Counted from the stretch's first letter, positions 50,645-62,278 are shown. The stretch is 64,000 bases of DNA from Ziziphus jujuba (GCF_031755915.1 NC_083390.1:13609001-13673000), one strand, 5' to 3'. Numbers and translations are program-made. The notes: generated by a model from the sequence alone, not told the origin.

Positions 50645-53600
50645 TGTAATATCCCGTTCCAAAGTACACCGAAAGTTTTTTCACGTTAACCGAGGTTGGC
50701 CTAGTTTAACTGCCGTTGACCAAGAAGGGGTAAATTTTGACTTTTTGTTCTGGGTGGAATTTTGCATTTACTGTGGTACCATAGCGAAGTACATGTCATC
50801 TCGAGTTCGTAGACTAGTAGTACGTCAAAATTAGAGCCATTGTTTGAAAGTTATGAGTAAAATAAGTTGCGGTACGAACTGTCCGAGGGTGCTAAGTTTG
50901 ACTTTTTATTTATATTGAATTTTGATTTGACTCTTGTATGGTTGTAAAGGACTTGTTGATACGAATTCATGATTAGCAGCATATCTAATTTGGACATTTG
51001 GTTGAAAAGTTATTGACCTGCAAAGTTTTCCCAATGCCTTAATATTTTATTAATATTTTAAACATGTGTAAAACGTGTGCATAGTGTGTGCCTCGTGTCA
51101 CTCTCTCAGCCTGTCCCATGAGTGAACAGCATCACCCATGGGTCGCTTTTATTTGGCCAAAACCCATGAGCCAAGAGAGAGAGGAGAGAGAGAAACGGAG
51201 AGAGAAAGAGATGAGAGAAACCACCATCGCCCACTGCTGTTTCAACCCTTTTCCGGCCACCCCTTTCTACACGCACCTGAACACCTTGTAGCCCAATCCA
51301 TTTCCAGTCGAGCCCTAGAAAGATCATGGCCAGCTGACTATCGACGCGTCCCGAATGAGGTTTTTCCTGTGGCGGTGCCGATTTCTTCAAACCGAGATTT
51401 CTCTCCAATCCGACCTCTGTTTACCTCACCGCTATCCCAATGGGTCACCCGTCCTCCGATCTATCAACCCATCAACAATCACGGCCAGTAGCCATCGGAC
51501 GTACCACCAACGGTAACAGTTTCTGGTGACCATAGCGGCTCATCGAGGAACCAATTTCCGGTAGGTTCCCAGTCACAACGACCACCTTCTTCCACTAATT
51601 CCGACCCCTTGAGGTTGGTTTCTTCCAACTCACAGTGGAATGTGAGATCCGAGGATCCAAAGCCCGAGACCTTTCCGGTAAGATTTCGGTCACCTTGAGT
51701 CTGATCTCCGGGAGGTGAGACCTAATCCGTGATCCTCGTTCCCTAAGCTTTATTTTGGTATATTATTCACAAATTTTAGTTATCGTTGTGTTAGCTTCCC
51801 TGGGTACCGTAACGTATGTTAATTATCCGAATAAAATATTAGTTTAATTGGTCTTTCATAATATTGATATTTTAGGAGCACGTGTGGGTCGTGGGACTGA
51901 TCCTGTGGAGGATCTCGATTGATGCGCGTGCTCAAGGTGAGTGACCCACCTTCAAAAATTATTTTGGGTTGATAAATTGTATATACCATTTGTGTTGATT
52001 ATATATAATTGAAAATTTCATATTATGTGTTAAATATTTATCTAAATTCTATTTGGAATTTTTAGGTCATTATGGGTGAAATAATTAGATGTGATTTGGA
52101 AATTATAAGTTTTGATATTTAATTAATTACAGATTTAATTTATTTAAATTATTGTGGGAGTAAATTGTGGATTAATTATGTTTGATAGAATGTTTTTATG
52201 TGGAATTATGCATTGTGAGTTTTATTGTGATTTTAATTTAATTTTATTGAAATTGATTTCTTTGAGAAATTGAGGATATATATATTATTGGAATTATTGA
52301 TGGAGTTTCAATTAGTAGGTTTAAGTGATTAATCTTTACGGATAATTAAAAGAGAAATGTGAGAATATTATGGGTCCAAAGGTGATGTGAACCAACGGAT
52401 TGGAAAAGGAAATTATGATATTTCGATTTTTAAAAATATATTGATTTTATGATTTTTAGACGCACTCATACAGTACAGAACAGTACCGATGTTCTGTACT
52501 GTATTTATATGAATATGATTAGAGTGCATGATTAAGCCATTGGACTTGAGGGCTGGCAGAGTATAATGCACAGTGAGCATCAACGGCCCCCTCCATGGCC
52601 AAGTGATTGTTGATAGCATCAGTCCGGTGGGACACCACGATGACCGGATACAGGTTCTCTCTTACCCTCCCTGTCAGACTATGCTTTGAGACGCTGGGTA
52701 CCGTTGGACATCACTGGTATATAGTATGGTGCGTTAGAATATTTTGACATGATTTCTTAAATGGAAATATGTTTTAAAATCATATTTTTAGAATTTAATG
52801 GATTTAATTGTGGTCTTATTATTTAATTAATTGGTGTCTCTCATTATTTTATTTATTGCATGTTAATTGCATTTTATTTATTAATTAGTATTTCTTGATT
52901 GTTTCATTAATTTAATTCTTGGTTAATTAAATTGATTTGTGCTAGATGCTTCTAATATGAATTTTTAGCATTTATTTATTTATTTATTGTGACCTTATGT
53001 ATCTAATGGTATTCTATTATAAATTCTATTAATTGTTATGCAATTATTTCCAAGGTAAAATTTAATTTCTCAATATTTCATTTATTTATTTATGGACTTC
53101 TCTTATTTTAGGATATACGAATTATAGGGTTTTGCGAAATGTTTTGAATGGGGAACATTTCCTACTGAGTGGATTGTGAGTGTCTTGAGTATAAATATTA
53201 TTTTCAAATATTGCTATTATTATTGTACATTAGAACTGGATCACTCACTGAGATGGCTAACATCTCATATTTCTAAATTTCGTTCTCCTACGCTTAGGTT
53301 GTATGCGTTGATCGATCAGGGCAAGTTCGACGGCGTGATTGTTCCCAAGAGTCCACAAAGTCTTCGTTTCCTCATTTTGCTATCTTGTAATATTTCTTTC
53401 TATCTCGTATTGTAATAACTCTCATTCTTAGAATTCTTTTAATGCTTTGTATACTACGTTGGATATATTGTATAAATTAATTATGCATTGATTTCCTGCT
53501 ATTTGTTTGAAGTGCTGCGAATTGTAGATATAAATTGTAGTAAGGTAGAAGGAACAAGGGGATGTGTTTAGGAGTGTGTTTTGTGTGTAGGAAATTTTGT

Positions 53601-53718
53601 GGTAAGTCAAACCCTTAGGGAAGATGCTACCGGATTTTCCATAGGAGATCCAGTACGGTTTTCCTGGGATCAGGACTTGTCTATGGTTTCGATAAAGAAT
53701 CTTGGTCGGATCCTGACA
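50645..53718 (+). repeat. 3' LTR of the Tekay element
   Basis: Partner of 42884-45978. In its first 180 bases roughly one base in eight differs by eye. It carries a 13-bp-armed hairpin at 52470-52502 that the 5' LTR lacks. Confidence 0.92.
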
Positions 53719-53723
53719 TGAAT

Positions 53724-53730
53724 CTTCCAT
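53724..53730 (-). pseudogene. Start codon end of the Harbinger Myb/SANT gene
   Basis: The minus strand reads ATG at 53730-53728 and continues for four codons up to the TGAAT duplication. The frame picks up again at 42878. The gypsy element therefore cut this gene just after its start. Confidence 0.75.
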
Positions 53731-54482
53731 TGTAACAATGAGTGTCTACTAATTAGTATCAACATAGTAGCATTTTATAAAATATTAAAGCATATGTTAA
53801 TATGTAATTTCTTTTATATGTTGTACATGTATATATATAAATATATATAGATATAATTTAAAGTTACACATATATATTTTTATGTATGACTTAAGGTACA
53901 CATATATATATTTTTATATATTGACAGTAAAGAGTAAAATATATATGTATAAAAGAAAAAGGGACTTGGTGACCTTGAGGCTTATGTGCACAAAGCTCAA
54001 CCTTGCAAAAGCTATCTTTTTTATATATTTTTTTTTTATTTTTTAAATCTAGTCTGTATTAGTTATCTGCTACCTGCAAATTAAAAACAACCATTATGTG
54101 AAAGGAACATGAAAGATATATACAAAACAAATATCTCTAAAGATGGTGAAGCACAAACATTAGGCCACAAATGCATTTTCCAATATATACAATTCAAATT
54201 TTCAACCAATTTTTACAAAACGTATAACACTAGCTTAATAAATTGATGAACAAATTCTAAATACCCCTTTATGTTTTCTTCTATAAGCTCTACTATATAT
54301 TTAAAATAAGAATTTCAAACTTTACTCTTCTATATGTTTCTAAACTCAAATTAAAATTTATTTTTCAGATAGTAGTTTTCCATGATATAAAAAATCAAAA
54401 CTTTCATTTAACCTCTCTACTATGTATGTGGGTGTGTGTGTGTGTGTGCATATATGTGTATATATATACATATACAATCCGT
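53731..54482 (-). other. 5' non-coding part of Harbinger
   Basis: AT-rich DNA upstream of the Myb/SANT gene, with several (TA)n runs (53825-53960, 54440-54475). No coding content seen. Confidence 0.5.
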
Positions 54483-54628
54483 CTATGGTGCGGACGGTCC
54501 TCATGCGAATCACAGTATTGGTGACTGTTTTTCATAGTATTAGTGACAATTTTCTAAAAAACCATCGTTCGTACTATGAAAAACCGTCATTAATACTGCG
54601 GTCTTCATGCGGACCGTCCTTACCATAG
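54483..54628. mobile_element. Fold-back MITE, 146 bp
   Basis: Two 57-nt arms, 54483-54539 and 54572-54628, are inverted copies: both start CTATGGT, share GGACGGTCC and end GTTTTTCATAGTA. By eye 46 of 57 positions match. The loop is 32 nt. TA-rich microsatellites lie on both sides, so a TA target duplication cannot be told apart from the repeat. The transposon family was not identified. Confidence 0.75.
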
Positions 54629-54637
54629 AATTTCCGT

Positions 54638-54675
<38 letters not shown>

Positions 54676-54928
54676 TCAAAAAGAGACTCTGAGATTGAAA
54701 AGCTAGGCCAAAATATTCACAAAAGGTGGAGAATCAAAATCCTCCTACCATTTCCCTTCTACATTTTAGAAACAAGAAAAATAATCATAACAAATTAGAT
54801 ATGCAGATTTAAGCATTAATTTATTTACTTTACTTGGAAGAGGAAAAAATATTTATTTGTCATCATTAATAAACATTCATTATCCATTGATTCTACATAT
54901 TTTAAATAGATTATCACCATCTATTAAG

Positions 54929-54968
<40 letters not shown>

Positions 54969-56115
54969 AATATATATATATATATATATTATAAATTAAG
55001 CCTATAATAAACAATTAATTAAAAAAAACACAAACACACACAAAAAATAGCATCGGAAAACACAACATAACTAACACTTTTCAATTTCCTGTGAAAAAAA
55101 AAAAAGAAAGAAAGAAAGTAGCATTTATCAATATTATACTGGATTATACACATACGCAATTCACAAAGCTCATGTTAATTTTTTTTTTTACTAAGTTAAC
55201 AAACTAACAATAGTACTACTACACTAATTAGCAATCAATAGGTCCAATGGAAAAAGAAAAGGCACAAAGCTTATGTAATTGATAAAGTTGTTCACGTTGC
55301 ATTTTAGCTCTAGTTTTACCCCATACATATGCCTTTTTGTTTTTTTTTTTTAAATCCCTTCATTCTCTTTGTCATTATTGTTTTTATTATCACTATAACT
55401 AGGCTTTTAAACAACTTTAGTATGGGAGATCTTGATGGGTTAAACAAGTATGAAATATATATTTAACATAATTATTTCTTCAATCGATGACCTTTTCTTG
55501 AAATATTGGAAGACTGTTCAAAAGGCAAACACAACAAGGGTTTTTTATATATAAAAAATTAGACACAAAACTTTTTTGTTTGTATATGAACTATGGTACA
55601 TGGATGTTCTACAGAATATGAAGTATATGAGATAGATGGTATATTATTTTTAGCTTACTCCTAATCCTACAATGATTATAAACAGGAAGAAAAAATTGAG
55701 TAAAATCAGTTACTCAAATTATTTGGCAAAACAATTTGTTATAGAAACCGATATTTTGCTAGAAATACCATGATTTCATTTGTGTATATGTCCAAACATT
55801 GGAAAATAGAAAAAATACATACATGAGATTGACCTTTTTCTTTGGGATGGAATCTGATGAAATCTGTGGAGTGCAAGCTGGATTTGTGAAGGCTTTGAGT
55901 ATTTATATCTAACATCCCAAAAATCCAATCAAATCCATAATTTTATAAAGTCTTTCTATGTTAATGACATTTTGAATATCAATAGACTTTTAAAAAGTCA
56001 TAAATGAATACCATCAAATTTATATAGATTGCATAAAATTCTGAGTTGAATACTCCAATACTTTAATAAATTCCATAGAAATCTTAATTGAATATCTTTT
56101 GAATTTTAAAATCTT
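54629..56115 (-). other. 5' part of Harbinger, no genes
   Basis: AT-rich sequence with (TA)n (54641-54670), (CA)n (54933-54961), (TA)n (54970-54990) and GAAA repeats. From about 55870 the sequence becomes similar, inverted, to the left end of the element. Confidence 0.5.
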
Positions 56116-56151
56116 TTTAAATCCATCAAACTCATACTTCAATACACCCCC
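56116..56151 (-). repeat. Right terminal inverted repeat of Harbinger
   Basis: Ends in five C preceded by 'catacttcaataca'. Pairs with 39540-39575. The next bases, TAA, match the usual target site. Confidence 0.8.
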
Positions 56152-56420
56152 TAAATATCAAAGGATTTTACTTTGAGTGAATTTTTGGCATTAAATTTAT
56201 TGTCATCGAAGATCTCTAAACTATATTCTTAAGAGAGGGAAGGTCAGTTTTAAACAGGAAAAGTAAGTACTTCGCTTAGCGGTTATGTATTTTGGTTGTT
56301 CAAATCGATAGGTTAGGATTTTGTTTTTGTGTTTGTGCAATAAAAAAAAAAAAAAAAAACTTTTAGTTATTCATTCATTACTAGTACCAACATATTACAA
56401 ACGTACTATTAAGTCTAGAA
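56152..56420 (+). repeat. ~850-bp repeat unit, right half of the split copy
   Basis: Continues the copy begun at 38983-39536 and corresponds to 17028-17345. It starts 'taaatatcaaaggatttta' against 'taaatatcaaaagatttta' in the intact copy. Confidence 0.78.
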
Positions 56421-56929
56421 AAGGTTAGAGAGGGGCTTGAATAGGCTTTTTAGATATTTTAGACTTCTTTTTTATAATTAAAAAATAAAGAACCTGTAAG
56501 AGCCTAGACCTAGTTCATATCATCTCCATATCCCCAAACTACAAATTCAGTTTTATAATTCAATAGTTGAGAACTTGATCCTCCTACAAAGAGGAAATAT
56601 AAATGCAATAAAGTAATCAATGAGGATTGAGACAAGGATTCAATCCTTACACAATCAAAAAATAAAAATGTTGAAAATTACAGATGAGGACTCAATCATC
56701 TTTTGTTTTATTTTTCTTAAGACTTGTGGAAGGATCCTTGTAAAACTTCATGCCTAGATGATGAAGGAATCAACGCCAGCACCAATTTGAATAAGCAAAT
56801 CTACGCAGACTTAGTGTTTTGCTATATTTGTTTGAAGTCTTAACAGAAGCATTCAATAGGCTATGTGCCATATCTTGAAGGTTCAGGAAGGTTAATGTGC
56901 TGAAGAACTGAAGTCCAAAAGTTCATGTC
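56421..56929. other. Intergenic DNA, no gene seen
   Basis: Moderately AT-rich sequence with no open frame of note and no repeat that I can link to other parts of the window. Confidence 0.4.
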
Positions 56930-57660
56930 ATAATTCATTTATTTACCCATTCAAAACCTAAACTTTAATTGGCGTCTAAAGCTCATCGGTATATTTCTTG
57001 GTAGCTAAAAAATTAGGATTTATCATATTTATTTGTATTTATTATTGATTATTATTAAGCATTCCTAATTTGTAGAAGTTGTAGATGTTATTAGGTATTA
57101 TTTAATTTTTATTATAAAAGGATTGTATTTCAAGTCAAAGGTATCCATCCAGCCACCATCCATCTCTCGCCTCCTCCATCTATTTTTTCACGCCACCAAG
57201 CAACTACCATCACCATTCCATCATTGAAGTAGTTTGTTTGATGCTTGCGATTTTCAGAAAAAGAAGGATATTGAAGCAAGATAAGAAAGAGAGTGCAGCA
57301 GAGTCTTCATACATTTTTGTGTTTGTCTAATCTCTTCAAATTCTACCTCTTTGTATTCCTGATTCTACCTAGTATTTTGAATTTTGTTTACAAGCATAGC
57401 TTTTAAATGTTCAATTTAATTGGTATTCTTTTTATTTTATTTGATTGGTTTTTTAATGATATTTGTTTTTTTCATTTTGATTCTTGATATTTTAGTTGGA
57501 TCTAAATAAAAAAGCGAACTAATTCAAACCAACTTCTCATGGGTTCGATACTTGGTTCCCCATCATAACCATTTTAAATTTACTTATCTACTTGAGAACG
57601 GAAATATTACATCAGTGCATATTATGGATTTCCACTTCTAATCATGTTTTGGCACCTACT
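56930..57660 (+). repeat. Possible decayed LTR
   Basis: It has a TATA-like 'ttataaaagg' (near 57113), a pyrimidine-rich leader with 'ccatctctcgcctcctcc', and, near the end, 'cttctcatgggttcgatacttgg', a phrase like those at the ends of Athila/Tat-type or copia LTRs. No second copy, primer site or target duplication was found. Confidence 0.3.
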
Positions 57661-59067
57661 TTATAGATATCAGATGGACTTGAATAGGATTTGCTTATTG
57701 GGAACTTCTACTTTTCCATATTTCTAATCCTTTGCCTTTTGTTGTGGCTAATAAAAGTTTTTTTTTTTTTTTTTTTTTTTTTTTGGGGTGAATCTGATAG
57801 AAGATTTGTTGGTTCTAGCGAAAGGCAAGTGAAATGACTGATATCAGAATCTGGTAAAATACCCTTATGTTGGTTTTTGCAGAATTGGATTTATTTATCT
57901 TTTTTTAATTTTACCAAACACCTAAACTACCTTTGATTGTTTGGTAAACAATTTGAAGGCCCCAAAAACAATTCCAAATAGGATTTCAATGGGTTTAAGA
58001 ATTAACTTGAGGGTATTCTAGTCTCTAAAGTTACGATGGATATGAGATGGGTTTAAGAATTATGCTTGAGGATATTCTAGTCTCTAAAGTTATGATGGGT
58101 ATAAGATTAAAAATAAAAATAAAAAATTATGGGAAAGAGTATATGTCAATTGGGGCCCCCTAATTTAGGCGATTTACCAAATTGCGCCTTTGAAATTATA
58201 CGTTCTATGTTTATTGGGCATAAGAAAATGATAAAATATACCCAACAAGAGTTATCATCTGAAGAAGTTGTGGTAGTCATTTTTCTTATGTACATAGACC
58301 TTGGGCAATTATTCTATAAAAGAGAGCAAGTATATTGTCGTTTTAGTGCTTAAATTTCATCCTAGCATTAATCTCTTCAGGTAAAAATGGGGCAGGGTAT
58401 GATGACCAAAAAGAAAGGAGGGCAAATTATAAGAACAAAAGCCTATTTAAAACCATCTTTTGAAAGAAAAGAACGATTGGTTCTTGAATGGTTTTTCTAT
58501 CAAAGTTTTGTTTTAACTAGTCATTTTTGTCGTGAACTTATTTCTCTTTAAACCAAAACCACTAAGCTAGTGAGTTCATACTCCACAGCCAGCCTTCCAA
58601 ATGATCACTTATTTTGGAAGCTTGCCAATGTCCCAACTCCAAAGTAATTTTTTTTTTCTTTTTTTATTTTTAGGCTAAAAACTTCAAAGTTAAAATAATA
58701 ATAATAAATTGAATGCCATGTTTCTTATTTCTTGTACCCTAGGCAAGTGCAGTATATTGTCACAAACGACGAAACCTGTGGTTTGGCCTTATTCTCTTGT
58801 AAAGTCCAGGAAGGACCAAAAATATATGCACACACACACACACACACATATATATACATATATATATATATATATACATACTCCCTTATGAAGTTCAGGA
58901 GGGACTAAGGATATATGCATATTTATATGTACATAGAGCTTGCCTATGGTCCCAACGCATATTCTTTAAAAGATGTATCCAATGCATACCAATAAAGCAA
59001 TCCTTAAAAGTAAGGATATATGTGGGGCATTCACTGAGTAGTGGGCGTCTTCGGTTACCATAATAAA

Positions 59068-59098
<31 letters not shown>

Positions 59099-59590
59099 TT
59101 AAATTCAAAAATTGAGTATCTTAAAAATGTTTAGTCAGATAGTTCCTTGAGGACTACAACTCTAAATGGTTCAAGCAAAAGAACTCTCCCTCCGTTTCAC
59201 TAGGTATAAAGAGATGTGTTATGTATTAAATAACCATCTATTCCAAAATCCATAAGTTATAGAAAACGGATCCAACATTGTATACTAAATTCATTTTCCA
59301 ATGATATGCACAAGTGGGTGTAGAAACTAGGGTAGTAGAGTTTGTAACTTCACTAGTGAAGAAAAAGAAATGAAATTATGCCAATTTTGTAAGGTCCCAT
59401 GTTTTGCATCCATTGCATCTTATTGGGGTTGGGAAAATGGAGAGCAGGTAGGATTGGCCTGTTGGAGAAATAAAATATTATGTATGAAGTTAGCTGTATG
59501 AAATACAAGTGGCTTGCTGCTTAGAGAAGCATCCACTTTAAATGGTTATGACTGGTTGGTTTCTATGTGAGAAAACTCCAAATTTGCTTT
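57661..59590. other. Intergenic DNA before the CASP gene
   Basis: No gene is supported. It holds a poly(T) run (57758-57784), a local near-duplicate (57986-58046 against 58047-58100, 'gggtttaagaatta...gaggatattctagtctctaaagtta'), (CA)n/(TA)n near 58830-58876 and (TA)n near 59074-59098. The frame at 58129-58353 looks like repeat-derived noise. Confidence 0.5.
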
Positions 59591-59604
59591 TGTGTTTTGA
59601 TTTG

Positions 59605-59612
59605 TATAAATA
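59605..59612 (+). promoter_or_regulatory. TATA box of the CASP gene
   Basis: TATAAATA lies 75 bp before the start codon, a normal place for a plant TATA box with a leader of about 45 nt. Confidence 0.55.
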
Positions 59613-59686
59613 CATGCCTAGCTTGCCTTGAATCCTCAAAAAGAACCTTGTACAGAAACCCATAGATTCCTAAGTAAGTGAGAACT

Positions 59687-60355
59687 ATGAAGGTAGGAAT
59701 TGAGGCTGGTGAGGTTTCAAAGGCTTCAGTAACAAGAGAGAGGGTGATCAACAAAGGGGTATCTGTAATTGACTTCATTCTGAGAATAGTTGCATGCTTT
59801 GGGACTTTGGGAAGCGCCATAGCCATGGGAACAGCTCGTCAAACTTTCCCGTTTTCCACACGGTTCATCCGATTCAAAGCCGTGTATAGTGATCTTCCCA
59901 TGTTTTCGTGAGTAACTAATTAATCAATCATTTTTCTGGAGTATTTTGAATTGGTATAAAAATAGATGCAACCTGTGTTGACATCAAAATATGTATCTAT
60001 TGTGTCAAACAGGTTCTTTGTGATTGCCAATGCTGTTGTTTGTGGCTATTTGGCTCTTTCTCTCCCTTTCTCTATTCTCCACATCATCACGAGAGCAGCA
60101 GTAAAGAGTAGGATCGTCTTGGCCACGTTTGACACGGTATAAAATCTTTGAATTCATGGCTTATAAGTAACATTAAAACCCTGATAAAATAGGAAACATT
60201 GCGGATGCAAAAAATCAGCTTTTTTAATAGATCGATTTTTGTGTCCAAATCTGGAAGACAGCTCGAGTTTCAAAAGTCTCGCATTCAATTAATATTCATC
60301 TTGAGTTTAATAAGGTCAAGCACAATTATTGAATTCCAGGAAAAGCACTTAAACT

Positions 60356-60392
<37 letters not shown>

Positions 60393-60640
60393 TAATTAAT
60401 GACTCATTATTCAAATCTGTGAAGGCGATGATGGCCCTTCTAACTGCTGGAGCTTCAGCAGCAGCAGCCATAGCTTCTTTGGCACACAATGGAAACCCAA
60501 GCACTAACTGGTTTGCAATTTGCCGACAATACCGCAACTTCTGTGAGCGTGTTTCTGGGTCTCTGATTGGTTCATTTGTTGGTATTACCATATTTATGTT
60601 GCTAATCATCCTAGCACTAGTTGCAATTTCTCGACGCTAA
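59687..60640 (+). CDS. Casparian strip membrane domain protein (CASP type), 186 aa
   Basis: Exons 59687-59907, 60013-60136 and 60425-60640; GT..AG introns, 187 codons. Four membrane segments are visible at about 27-49, 74-95, 109-134 and 160-183, with both ends in the cytosol. The family's buried Arg (Arg33 in segment 1) and Asp (Asp114 in segment 3, TFDT) are present. The second outer loop has [18 protein letters not shown] and Cys148/Cys155, and [14 protein letters not shown], as in true CASPs. CASPs form a fixed scaffold in endodermal plasma membrane that guides lignin deposition in the Casparian strip. The first outer-loop signature, usually E(S/T)LPFFTQF, reads QTFPFSTRF here, so it may be a divergent paralogue. 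A (TA)n run lies in intron 2. Confidence 0.9.
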
Positions 60641-60858
60641 CATGTTACAAAACTAAATGCACCATACTATGTGTGCAAATTTGGAAAAACGTATGCATTT
60701 ATATACAAAATATTTTCTGCTAGGTATCATTGCCCAGTTTATGTTGCGTGTCTGGTGCCTGATAGCATGTAGTTTGTGGCGTATATTACATTAATTAAAT
60801 GTAATTAAACACCAGACACTCAGCATAAGCTGAGGGACGACCCGAGTAGATAAATATT

Positions 60859-60897
<39 letters not shown>

Positions 60898-61220
60898 GTG
60901 TGTGTGTGTTTGTATGTGGACATATTGTGCATGAGTTTACCAAGTCTGGTCTTGGAGATCAGGCTGTGATATGTAATTTGAGGCGTTGTAATTGTTCTTC
61001 CTCCTAATGTAAACTCTGTACTCTTCAAGAAGTAGATCCTTCCATGCTTTCAATTTTGCAAAATATCTATACTTTCTCCATCTCTCGATGGACTTAATTT
61101 ACATGGCAAAAAATCTTAAATCATCTTCTATTGACTAAATTGGTTACCAATTGATCACCATAAGTCAAATAAATATATAAGAAAGTTGCAAATACATGCA
61201 AACAATATTTTAGTAGCTAA
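60641..61220. other. Spacer between convergent CASP and PNSL2 genes
   Basis: Holds the 3' ends of the two convergent genes. A long (TA)n then (TG)n microsatellite lies at about 60863-60909. No other gene is seen. Confidence 0.5.
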
Positions 61221-62278
61221 TTAAGCCAGTAAAGCCACAAGATCGTCAATTGATTTCAATGTCTTCTCGTAGTATACATATGACTCGTATACTTTTGGCG
61301 TTCGAACGTAGTAATCAAACTACACAAACAAACATTGTCCATCTCGTTAGAAGCCAATTAATCTCATAAAAAACAAAAAGATCAAAATACCCTTTTTTTC
61401 TATTAAAAATAACAAAACAAAGAAAGTATTAACAAGAACGTTTGCATATTAAAATCGATTACAGAAGAGTACTCTAATACTACTAGAATGGTGTGTACTA
61501 TACAAATTTATTATTACATCAAATAATACAAAATCATTTGATCATTAACTTTTTTTTTTTTAATATTTCATTTTTGTAATCTTAGTGAAATTATTTATTT
61601 AAATTTTAACTCTGTAAATTTAAATAAGAATAGCCTTAAAAATAGCAAATTTGGTAATTAATTGCTTTCTCACTCCAATCACTATAACTATATGTTTTAT
61701 CAACTACCCATAATAAAGCACATATAAATCGTAAAAGAATCTTCGAATAATACCCATTACTCAAATTATTAAAGAACAATATTGAAACATACCTCAGCCA
61801 TGTTATCCACCAACTCATTAGCTACTTTAGCATAATCCTGCCGGCGAGCTTCCGGCAACGTGGTCATTGCATTCTTCAAATCCTGAGAAAGATAGGCCGA
61901 TTTCAGGCGAATGTAGAAGATGACATACCTCCAGGACATGCTCTCCAACATGTCCCTAATGCTGTGAAGCCCTTCAGCTGTTTGCTTGATCCTAGCCACC
62001 GCATCTTCGGGAGATAAACCCGGCTCGAAAAAACGTTCCCTTATGAACGACCTTGTTCCCCAGTTCTGTGCCAATGCATCTGGGGTCTTCGTGATTACCT
62101 GATATTGCAACCCAGTTAGCGCCACCGATGAAGCTACGAATGTCGTTACTATTTTCCGACGACTACATGTCGTATTCTCTTCATTTTGGAACGAGGCTCG
62201 GATGGATGGGAGTGCTCTGGCTCTGCAGCAGTGTTGAGGGCAGAGCAGAGTGGTGATTTGGGTGAGGAAGTTGGTCAT
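61221..62278 (-). CDS. PNSL2: Photosynthetic NDH subunit of lumenal location 2 (PsbQ-like), 194 aa
   Basis: Two exons (minus): 62278-61793 and 61319-61221, phase 0, 195 codons. The N-terminus is a plastid transit peptide followed by a twin-arginine lumenal signal (SRRKIVTTF at about 39-47, hydrophobic run, then ALA/Q near 70). The mature part reads NWGTRSFIRERFFEPGLSPE, ARIKQTAEGL, SMSWRYVIFYIRLKSAYLSQ and ends YYVRTPKVYESYVYYEKTL, matching PNSL2, a PsbQ-fold four-helix protein. PNSL2 sits in subcomplex L of the chloroplast NADH dehydrogenase-like complex on the lumen side, needed for cyclic electron flow. The gene faces away from the MPO1-like gene, with 597 bp between the start codons. Confidence 0.94.

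Larger units (their letters stand above)
42884..53718 (+). mobile_element. Ty3/gypsy chromovirus, Tekay type, 10.8 kb
   Basis: LTRs of 3095 bp (42884-45978) and 3074 bp (50645-53718) begin TGTGATATCCCG/TGTAATATCCCG and end TGATA/TGACA. The target duplication is a perfect TGAAT (42879-42883 and 53719-53723). A Met-tRNA primer site and a polypurine tract are in place. Gag, protease, RT, RNase H, integrase and a C-terminal chromodomain follow on the + strand. Long LTRs, the TGTAAT-type start and the chromodomain fit the Del/Tekay group. Coding frames are broken in many places and the LTRs differ clearly, so it is old and inactive. Confidence 0.93.
39540..56151 (-). mobile_element. PIF/Harbinger DNA transposon, with a gypsy element inserted
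   Basis: The ends are inverted: left GGGGGTATTCAATTAGGAG, right (reverse complement) GGGGGTGTATTGAAGTATGAG, both continuing into 'TTTAATGAATTTAAAAG'-like sequence. Further inverted similarity ('aatggaatttatgg') extends inside. Without the inserted gypsy the element is about 5.8 kb, a normal autonomous size. It carries both family genes on the minus strand, a Myb/SANT-like protein and a HARBI1-type transposase, both broken. The right flank starts TAA, as expected of the TWA target duplication. The left copy is no longer recognisable (AGT). Confidence 0.85.

Noticed and set aside
51106..51491. Arg/Glu-rich and Arg-rich frames of 100-117 residues
   Set aside because: They lie in the GA-rich part of the Tekay LTR and change in the other LTR copy; not genes.
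58129..58353. 74-residue frame MGKSICQLGPPNLG
   Set aside because: The phrase is typical of decayed plant repeats, there is no splice or family support, and the frame ends without any domain.
58936..59055. Possible second copy of the fold-back MITE (CTATGGT..ACCATA ends)
   Set aside because: Only the outermost 6-7 bases pair; the inner arms do not match, so chance is enough.
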